Shown here piece by piece: positions 1 through 4,335 of a stretch of 8,860 nucleotides of DNA. The position numbers were made by a program, and so were the translations under genes. Origin of the DNA: Promethearchaeota archaeon. Lineage in GTDB: Archaea > Asgardarchaeota > Lokiarchaeia > Sigynarchaeales > SOKP01. The notes below the pieces were generated by a model, which was not told the origin of the DNA, made no database searches, and saw only the letters and a list, made by a program, of their open reading frames with translations. Position 1 is the first letter of the stretch; every line of letters begins with the position of its first letter. The stretch is taken from NCBI GenBank assembly GCA_016839905.1, contig JAEOTJ010000195.1:1-8860 (forward strand), given 5' to 3'.

Positions 1-400
1 ATAGTTCTTATTTTATTGATACGTTCAGTTATTTTATCCAGATCCCCTTTCAAATCATCGCTCTTATTTTGATATTCAGCATCAGTAACGGCTCCATTTT
101 GAAAACTATTTTCTAATTCTTTATACCCTTTTTCAAGAGAATATCTCCTTCCCTCAAGAGCAATTAAATCTTGATATAGAGTATCTTTATCAGCAGGTAA
201 TGTATCAGTGGAGATCGAATCATCTGCCTCCTCAATCTCTGTTTCGCTATTCATAAAACCAAAAGGTGGGGTGGACATACCTTTACTTGGTTTTTCTCCC
301 TTTTTTTTCTTTTTCCCTTCTTTTTCTTTTTTATTTCCTATTAATACATCTTCTAAGGACTGAGGGGGCTCAGACTCAGGCTCAGGCTCAGTAGGTTTTT
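1..400 (-). CDS. C-terminal continuation (-1 frame) of the Lys/Glu-rich coiled-coil protein, partial
   Basis: In the -1 frame relative to the gene starting at 1690, the minus strand is open from about 424 to the left window edge, so the gene runs off the window. Its translation begins PTEPEPESEPPQSLEDVLIG, continues through a lysine-rich stretch and a segment with MSTPPFGFMNSE, and ends in a likely coiled coil containing LEKGYKELENSF and DDLKGDLDKITERI. The composition (Lys/Glu/Pro-rich, then helical) continues that of the zero-frame protein. It has no start codon of its own in a sensible place, so I read it as the real C-terminal half of the 1690 gene, reached by a frameshift at 395-401 or split by a single-base indel. 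Function unknown. Confidence 0.6.
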
Positions 401-1690
401 TTCCCCTACAGAAAAAAATGTATTAAAAAGACTTTTTTTAGTTGTATCTTCGGGAGGTATCTCACTTTCTTCTACTCTTATAGGAGTGATTTTTGACTTA
501 CTTTTAGGAGCAAGTTCTACTTCGGATTCTTTATCAATTTCTTCTTCGATTTCAGGTTCTGCTGCGGGTTTTATCTCGGTCTTAGGCTTTTCAGTAGGAA
601 TGGGCTCAAGTTTAAGATCATCTGTAGACTCTGTTACAATTTTAGGTACTAAAGCAGGTTTTACTTCAATTTTAGACTTTTCTAAGGGTATAGATTCAAG
701 TTGAGGTAATTCAGTGAGCTTAGTTTCCGTTTCAGGTTTTTCTAAGGGTATTGATTCAAGTTGAGGTAATTCAGTGAGCTTAGTTTCATTTATAGACTCT
801 TCTAAGGGTATAAATTCAGGTTTATGTAATTCAACGGGCTTAGTTTCCTTTTTAGACTTTTCTACGGGTGTAGACTCAAGTTTAGTTAATTCAACGGGCT
901 TAATTTCCTTTTTAGACTTCTCTGCGGGTGTAGACTCAAGTTTAGGTAATTCTGTGAGTCCAGTTTCCCCTTTAGGCTTTTCTGATGAAATAGGTCTAAG
1001 TTTGGGCATTTCAGTAAGTTTAGATTTAATTTCAGCCTTCTCTACATTTGTTGGTTTAATTATTTCACTTTCTATGGATTTCTTTTCTGTGGTTTCTAGC
1101 TTTACTTCTAAATTAGGTTGGATTGTTATTTGAGGTAATTTTGATTTTGGTTTTTTTTTATCTGGTATTTTAATTACTGGTATTTTAACTACTGGAGGTA
1201 TAAGTTTTCTCCCTTTTTTTGGAGGAGGTTTTTTAGCTACTTTTTCACTCTTTTCAATTTGCTTAAGAGCTTTATCTTTATTTTCTAACTCCCTCTTAAG
1301 TTCTTCGATCTGACTTTGTAAACCTCCAATCTCTCCTTTAAATTGCTCAGAAACTTTAGAAACAATATCATCTATGTTTACTATAGGCTCAGATTTTTCT
1401 TCTTCTTTAATTGGTTCTGCCTTTTTTTCAGACATTATTAAAAGTTTTTTAATTCTTTTTGGAATTTTTGTTTCTAAGAACCAAAGGTCTAAAGGATCCC
1501 ATTCTTCTAAGTTTTTTAATGTTTCTTCAATAAGGAGATCAATTTTAGCATTTAAATTAACAGATTGAAGCCTATTAAGTATGTCAATTAATTTTTTTTT
1601 AGAATCAATCTCATCATCTGGAGTTGGCTCTTTTTCAGTTAATAAAGTATAGATATCTTTTATTCCAAGAATTAATTTTTCTTCACTCAT
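353..1690 (-). CDS. Repeat-rich Lys/Glu/Pro coiled-coil protein of unknown function
   Basis: This is 445 residues in the zero frame; I do not recognise a family. Residues 1-85 are a compact helical domain (ILGIKDIYTLLTEKEPTPDD, then helices with LIDILNRLQSV and EEWDPLDLWFLETKIP). A coiled coil follows around residues 108-150 (LQSQIEELKRELENKDKAL), then a basic proline stretch (KKPPPKKGRK). About 200 residues of degenerate 20-residue repeats come next, with the core TELPQLESIPLEK. No signal peptide or membrane segment is visible, so it is probably cytoplasmic and largely disordered outside the N-terminus. The last residues (LLSLSLSLSPLSP) are an out-of-frame translation of an acidic Pro/Glu repeat; the true C-terminus is in the -1 frame to the left. 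The ATG at 1690 is the first start after upstream stops, and a 136-bp promoter-bearing repeat begins 23 bp upstream. A scaffold or adaptor role is possible but is inference. Confidence 0.7.
   Translation of the reverse strand: MSEEKLILGIKDIYTLLTEKEPTPDDEIDSKKKLIDILNRLQSVNLNAKIDLLIEETLKNLEEWDPLDLWFLETKIPKRIKKLLIMSEKKAEPIKEEEKSEPIVNIDDIVSKVSEQFKGEIGGLQSQIEELKRELENKDKALKQIEKSEKVAKKPPPKKGRKLIPPVVKIPVIKIPDKKKPKSKLPQITIQPNLEVKLETTEKKSIESEIIKPTNVEKAEIKSKLTEMPKLRPISSEKPKGETGLTELPKLESTPAEKSKKEIKPVELTKLESTPVEKSKKETKPVELHKPEFIPLEESINETKLTELPQLESIPLEKPETETKLTELPQLESIPLEKSKIEVKPALVPKIVTESTDDLKLEPIPTEKPKTEIKPAAEPEIEEEIDKESEVELAPKSKSKITPIRVEESEIPPEDTTKKSLFNTFFSVGEKNLLSLSLSLSPLSP
395..401 (-). other. A-AAA-AAC slippery heptamer at the frame break
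   Basis: On the minus strand the zero frame reads GGG GAA AAA AAC CTA, so A-AAA-AAC sits in the exact X-XXY-YYZ register of a -1 programmed frameshift site. Slipping by -1 gives AAA AAA CCT ACT GAG, the frame that stays open to the window edge. About 2 to 9 nt downstream, repeated CTGAG motifs can pair with a CTCAGT further on, giving a possible stimulatory stem. The alternative is a one-base indel (true mutation or assembly error) in the 7-A run or the adjacent 4-G run. Confidence 0.4.
661..1020 (-). repeat. 60-bp tandem coding repeats (six clear units)
   Basis: Six consecutive 60-bp units (661, 721, 781, 841, 901, 961) share the same columns, and degenerate copies lie on both sides. The second half of the first two units is almost identical over about 30 bp. 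Each unit encodes a 20-residue module with the core TELPQLESIPLEK followed by K/E-rich residues. Because 60 is divisible by three, gain or loss of units keeps the reading frame. Confidence 0.85.
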
Positions 1691-1713
1691 GAGGCATCAT
1701 TAGGATTAAACAA

Positions 1714-1849
1714 TAATTTAAGCTCTATTAAAATAAAGTAAACATAGTCTTTTATTTTTTTATCTAGTATATATATTTAATTGAAGGTTAAAAAATCTTA
1801 AAAGATCTATATAAAATAAAACCTAAGATATTGATTTATTGAAATTAAA
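1714..1849 (+). repeat. 136-bp direct repeat, copy 1
   Basis: This copy matches 2481-2616 at a constant offset of 767 bp with no indels and four mismatches by eye. It sits just upstream of the coiled-coil gene (start 1690) and just downstream of the toxin-antitoxin pair. It contains TATA-like elements facing both ways. The pair most likely represents a duplicated intergenic promoter region. Confidence 0.9.
1767..1778 (-). promoter_or_regulatory. TATA-like box for the coiled-coil gene
   Basis: The minus strand reads AAATATATATAC here, inside direct-repeat copy 1. It lies about 77 nt upstream of the ATG at 1690, which would leave a leader of roughly 50 nt if transcription starts about 25 nt downstream of the box. 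The call rests on position and composition only, in a very AT-rich background. Confidence 0.35.
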
Positions 1850-1922
1850 TGACAATTTTAGATTTATAAAAGATAATATAATTATTGAGAAATTATAATT
1901 AATATTAAATATAATGATGATA

Positions 1923-2235
1923 TCAATCTATTCGATTTTCTAATGTGGATTTAATCATTCTTGGATCTCGGGAATGATGAAAGATACCCATAACGATAAT
2001 GAGATTATCTTTTATAATAGAGCGCATAAGGAAATTTTTGGAGTAGGTAGCGATGATAATTCTTGTACATTTTAGGATATTGAAGTGGATTTTCCTTAAT
2101 TAAATGTGTACTTGAATAAAAAATTTGAAGAAAATCATCACCAAGACCAGCCAATTTTTCCTCATACCAAGAGTATATTTCTTGAAGATCTCCTTCGACA
2201 TCAGGATGAAATTTTAAAGAATAATGCATTGTCAT
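1923..2235 (-). pseudogene. RelE/ParE-superfamily toxin, frameshifted
   Basis: The first frame gives 76 residues and stops after FPYALYYKR at 2005. The sequence has the RelE/ParE fold signature: YSLKFHPDVEGDLQEIYSWY, LGDDFLQIFY, NPLQYP and RYLLQKFPYALYY. The expected last strand and C-terminus follow immediately in another frame (DNLIIVMGIFHHSRDPRMI, then KSTLENRID and TGA at 1923). The HxSRDP-type tail that usually completes this family is therefore cut off by an indel near 2007-2013, next to a 4-A run. Its start overlaps the antitoxin stop by 4 nt (ATGA), indicating translational coupling. The frameshift may have inactivated the toxin, be an assembly error, or be bridged by ribosomal slippage; inactivation or error is more likely. 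Intact members are mRNA interferases or gyrase poisons, which cannot be told apart here. Confidence 0.75.
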
Positions 2236-2441
2236 TTTTTAATTCTATTCTTCAAATATTCAAGTGATAAAAGATTATCTTTATTGAGAGTATTTAAACG
2301 TTTATCTAGTTCTTTCTCATGACTTTTAGGTATTGGGTTATAAATAATTTCAGATCTAATGCTATCCCATAGATTTTCCACGAGTAAAATTTTATCTTCG
2401 GTCGATAATTTGGATATGTCAGGAAAATTATCAAGAGACAT
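2232..2441 (-). CDS. Antitoxin, addiction-module component (TIGR02574/PF09720-like)
   Basis: This 69-residue protein precedes and overlaps the toxin by 4 nt, the usual antitoxin-first order. LSTEDKILLVENLWDSI at residues 10-26 closely matches the family pattern LS-x-E-x-(R/K)-x-x-L-(V/A)-E-x-L-WDS-(I/L). The second half (IPKSHEKELDKRL, then LEYLKNRIKK) is the charged helix expected to wrap the partner toxin. The role is to neutralise the toxin and probably repress the operon. The frame is intact although the toxin frame is broken. The promoter is probably within the repeat at 2481-2616, 40 bp upstream. Confidence 0.75.
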   Translation of the reverse strand: MSLDNFPDISKLSTEDKILLVENLWDSIRSEIIYNPIPKSHEKELDKRLNTLNKDNLLSLEYLKNRIKK

Positions 2442-2533
2442 ATTTTAATAAGGTTTTTTAACAATTTATTTTTTTGACTTTAATTTAAGCTCTATTAAAA
2501 TAAAATAAACATAGTCTTTTATTTTTTTATCAA

Positions 2534-2545
2534 GTATATATATTT
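2534..2545 (-). promoter_or_regulatory. TATA-like box for the toxin-antitoxin operon
   Basis: This is the same minus-strand AAATATATATAC element as in repeat copy 1, here about 93 nt upstream of the antitoxin start. If functional, it would put the antitoxin operon under the same control as the coiled-coil gene. Confidence 0.3.
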
Positions 2546-2573
2546 AATTCAAGGTTAAAAAATCTAAAAAGAT

Positions 2574-2583
2574 CTATATAAAA
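2574..2583 (+). promoter_or_regulatory. TATA-like box for the zinc-ribbon gene
   Basis: CTATATAAAA on the plus strand resembles the archaeal TATA box and lies about 71 nt before the ATG at 2655. The same element is present in copy 1 at 1807-1816, where it has no downstream plus-strand gene. Confidence 0.4.
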
Positions 2584-2654
2584 TAAAACCTAAGATATTG
2601 ATTTATTGAAATTAAAGAATAGATATTTAATTAATCATTTCTATTCAAATTACA

Positions 2655-3092
2655 ATGAGAGATAAAAGAAGAATTATCATCAAGAACCCGCTTTTAAGGA
2701 ATTTTAGGAATAACTTGAGACGCCTCATAATTCATGCTGTATATGAAGAAATCCATTGGTTAAATAGATCTCTAATTGAATATGATCATAATTATCCAAA
2801 TTTAATTGAATTAGAGATGAGAAAAAGAGATTTATGTCATAGGAAAGTGATTCAATTAGAAAGATCGCTCTCAAGATCTATATGTGAATGTTCGGCATGC
2901 ACTAAGAGTGGTGGAGACAGGGTATATATTGCTGAGGAAGACATGTGGTTTTGCACCGATTGTGAAAAAAAAGATAACATTTGGACCACCTCAAGAATCT
3001 TAAGCTCTCCAAAATTTAATTACGTGAGCTGGTATTACCAACAAAAGGAACGAGCAAGTGAAAAAATTAAAAATTTTCCAGTCAAGGAATAA
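2655..3092 (+). CDS. Small four-cysteine zinc-ribbon protein of unknown function
   Basis: This is a 145-residue protein. Residues 1-75 are basic and helical (KDKRR-type N-terminus, NFRNNLRRLIIHAVYEEIHW, MRKRDLCHRKVIQLERSLSR). Two CxxC pairs follow, CSAC at 79-82 and CTDC at 100-103, spaced as in a zinc ribbon or treble clef, with aromatic MWF just before the second knuckle. Cys77 and Cys61 are additional cysteines. A basic N-terminal half with a zinc ribbon suggests nucleic-acid or protein binding, but that is inference. No good Shine-Dalgarno sequence is visible, and transcription probably starts from the TATA box in the upstream repeat. It is transcribed towards uS11 but is separated from it by 176 bp with a poly-T tract. 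Confidence 0.75.
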   Translation: MRDKRRIIIKNPLLRNFRNNLRRLIIHAVYEEIHWLNRSLIEYDHNYPNLIELEMRKRDLCHRKVIQLERSLSRSICECSACTKSGGDRVYIAEEDMWFCTDCEKKDNIWTTSRILSSPKFNYVSWYYQQKERASEKIKNFPVKE

Positions 3093-3116
3093 ATTATTAT
3101 ATAAATGTTTTATTTA

Positions 3117-3124
3117 TTTTTTTT
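3117..3124 (+). terminator. Poly-T tract, probable archaeal terminator
   Basis: A run of eight T, preceded by the T-rich TGTTTTATTTA, lies about 25 nt after the zinc-ribbon stop codon. Archaeal RNA polymerase commonly terminates on such U-runs without a hairpin. Confidence 0.4.
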
Positions 3125-3268
3125 CATTATGATTCATTTTTTCCTTCTTTTTTCACATTTAAAAGATAAAATTAATATTTTTTAATTGACTTCTACCTTC
3201 AACATAAAAATGGTTTTTTGGTGATAAAAAAATTAGTAATAATATAAAAAGAGCGAGGTATAAGCATA

Positions 3269-3751
3269 ATGAGTACAGGTATTAAATGGGCCATAGTACA
3301 CATTTACTTGGATCTCCAAGTAAAGTATTTATATTTTCGAGCTACAACAATACCTTAGTTACCGCCACGGATTTAAGTGGAGCCGAGACCTTTGCGAAAT
3401 GTTCTGGAGGCATGGTAGTTAGAGCCGACCGGGATGAAAGCAACCCATATGCAGCTATATAATTAGCCAATTCGGCTAATTAGTTGAAGCAGTGTGGGTT
3501 TCGCGTCAGCGCAGAGCTTAAGGATAAGGGAATTCAAGGAGTTCACATAAAGGTGAGGGCCCCAGGTGGGAATAAATCTCAAACCCCGGGACCTGGAGCG
3601 CAAGCATGTATTAGAGCTTTAGCAAGGGCTGGCTTGCAAATCGGAAGAATAGAAGAAGTTACCCCTCGATCTCACGACCATTGCCGCCGCAATTTGATGG
3701 AGAGTCTCTCTCATCAAGCGCACGGGAGGCCATCGCGGGAGAAGGGTATAA
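3269..3751 (+). CDS. rps11: Ribosomal protein uS11 (archaeal S11), interrupted by three ~30-nt inserts
   Basis: This is a small-subunit platform protein that binds 16S rRNA near the mRNA exit and the anticodon side. It is readable only as join(3269..3307, 3337..3458, 3489..3691, 3723..3751): 393 nt, 130 residues plus TAA, the normal archaeal length. Hallmarks in order are [98 protein letters not shown] and a GGHRGRRV end. Exon joins fall after Tyr13, inside the Met54 codon and after Arg121. The ATG at 3269 has GAGGT 9 nt upstream (3255-3259). A TATA-like AATATAAAAAG (3240-3250) is nearby, though close to the start. Unusual residues are VTPRSHDH where VTPIPHDG is typical. The exons are richer in GC than the surrounding DNA. 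The gene stands alone, away from the usual rps13-rps4-rps11-rpoD cluster. A decayed paralogue is the main alternative. Confidence 0.9.
3308..3336 (+). other. uS11 insert 1, candidate 29-nt intron
   Basis: This insert lies between the codons of HIY and SSYNNT. Its length shifts the frame. Boundaries are ambiguous by one T (3309-3337 gives the same product). Positions 3303-3311 (TTTACTTGG) pair perfectly with 3316-3324 (CCAAGTAAA), so the last exon bases are in the stem. A canonical BHB is not clear here; a looser version pairs 3302-3306 with 3330-3334 with one U-U mismatch. Confidence 0.75.
3459..3488 (+). other. uS11 insert 2, 30-nt intron with near-canonical BHB motif
   Basis: Removing 30 nt joins AT to G to give the expected Met of PYAAMQ; left in place it adds in-frame TAA and TAG stops. 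The fold has an inner stem 3460-3468/3474-3482 (9 bp, perfect), a central helix 3452-3455/3483-3486 (4 bp), a 5' bulge at 3456-3459, a 3' bulge AAG at 3487-3489, and an outer helix 3444-3451/3490-3498 with one bulged G. Cuts after 3458 and after 3488 (AA^G) match both the protein and the known splicing-endonuclease rule. Confidence 0.85.
3692..3722 (+). other. uS11 insert 3, candidate 31-nt intron
   Basis: Removal joins HDHCRR to TGGHRGRRV, matching archaeal spacing (HDGTRRPGGRRGRRV) residue for residue. Left in, the frame runs into an unrelated tail ending at 3777. Boundaries can slide between 3688-3718 and 3692-3722. The inner stem is 3694-3699/3712-3717 (TTGATG/CATCAA). Positions 3688-3690 pair with 3718-3720 as a 3-bp central helix, flanked by 3-nt bulges 3691-3693 and 3721-3723. 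This is a relaxed BHB with a weak outer helix. Confidence 0.75.
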
Positions 3752-3798
3752 TCTTGCCCCGTTGCACGATAGCGTAGATAGATTTAACGGAATAATGC

Positions 3799-3832
3799 TT
3801 CATGAGATTTAAACCTCATGAATATTTTCTAT
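3799..3832 (+). terminator. Hairpin plus T-rich tail downstream of uS11
   Basis: TTCATGAG (3799-3806) and CTCATGAA (3815-3822) form a perfect 8-bp stem with an 8-nt loop, followed by TATTTTCT. It lies 48 nt after the uS11 stop and may end or stabilise its transcript. The rest of 3752-4098 holds no gene I can support. Confidence 0.4.
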
Positions 3833-3874
3833 TATAATTCAAAAAGAGTATTTTAAAAAAGATAATTAGAAGCA

Positions 3875-3905
3875 TTCTATTGCCCGAATTTTCTTAACAA
3901 TAGAA
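3875..3905. repeat. 8-bp inverted repeat in the gene-free stretch
   Basis: TTCTATTG (3875-3882) and CAATAGAA (3898-3905) are perfectly complementary around a 15-nt loop that contains the only GC-rich bases nearby. A 12-bp palindrome, GATTTATAAATC, follows near 3944-3955. No function is assigned. Confidence 0.4.
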
Positions 3906-4030
3906 CTCTATTTCTAAAGAATATAGAATGAAGATTTAAATAAGGATTTATAAATCTAGGTTAAATAAAATTATTTTATAACAGGAATTAAATTATTTTA
4001 TGAGATTAAAAACTAGGTTAGGAAAAAATC

Positions 4031-4038
4031 TATATAAA
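4031..4038 (+). promoter_or_regulatory. TATA box upstream of small ORF
   Basis: TATATAAA, preceded by AAAAAATC, is a good archaeal TATA match about 60 nt before the ATG at 4099. It is the only such element in this gene-free stretch that faces the small ORF. Confidence 0.4.
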
Positions 4039-4098
4039 TGTTAAGAAGCTGGTTAAATAGATTTTTAATCCTATTTTTAAAATAAAGTTTATCAAATA

Positions 4099-4257
4099 AT
4101 GGAAGTTAATATAAATGCTTATAATGGTCAATCATTATCAATGAAAAAATGTTGGGAGAATATTAAGAATGAGTGTATTGCATTAGGTTATGAAATTTCT
4201 CAAATTCCTTCATATGAGGCAGTTAGAAAGAGAATAATAAATTTTGAACTAAAATAA
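4099..4257 (+). CDS. 52-residue small protein with HTH-like C-terminus
   Basis: This is an intact frame from ATG 4099 to TAA 4257, starting MEVNINAYNGQSLSMKKCWE. The segment YEISQIPSYEAVRKRI (residues 32-47) resembles the second half of a helix-turn-helix as seen at the N-terminus of Mu/IS481-type integrases, so it may be a small DNA-binding protein or a transposase remnant. The codon composition looks coding. No Shine-Dalgarno sequence is visible, and a TATA box lies 60 nt upstream. It converges with the HEPN gene, whose stop is 78 bp away. Confidence 0.45.
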   Translation: MEVNINAYNGQSLSMKKCWENIKNECIALGYEISQIPSYEAVRKRIINFELK

Positions 4258-4335
4258 TTAGAATTTTTCAATAAAGTATTTTAAAACAAATTTTCGAATT
4301 TAGAAGTATAAGACTAGGGGATTTCCATGTGATTA

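Larger units (their letters stand above)
2481..2616 (+). repeat. 136-bp direct repeat, copy 2
   Basis: This is the second copy of the repeat at 1714-1849. It lies between the divergent antitoxin gene (start 2441, minus) and zinc-ribbon gene (start 2655, plus). The two copies bracket the toxin-antitoxin cassette, so the cassette probably arrived with, or caused, duplication of a pre-existing divergent promoter region. Confidence 0.9.

Noticed and set aside
661..1020. CRISPR array or regulatory repeat
   Set aside because: Units are contiguous with no spacers, exactly 60 bp and in frame with a long gene, so they are coding repeats.
486..1568. Plus-strand open frames (486-704, 774-1133, 1374-1568) rich in Ser/Phe
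   Set aside because: They are antisense shadows of the 60-bp repeat and Lys/Glu-rich coding sequence, with no promoter or ribosome-binding site.
3308..3722. Spliceosomal, group I/II or intein origin of the uS11 inserts
   Set aside because: There are no consistent GT...AG ends. The inserts are far too short for self-splicing introns, and they contain stops and frameshifts, so they cannot be inteins.
3269..3751. uS11 as a simple pseudogene
   Set aside because: The breaks are three similar-sized hairpin inserts with perfectly conserved flanks, not random indels or stops, and one insert fits the BHB rule. It remains possible if another intact copy exists.
3484..3777. A separate 97-residue gene starting at TTG 3484
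   Set aside because: From residue 3 it is the middle of uS11. Its start lies inside insert 2 and its last residues after Arg121 are out-of-frame sequence caused by insert 3.
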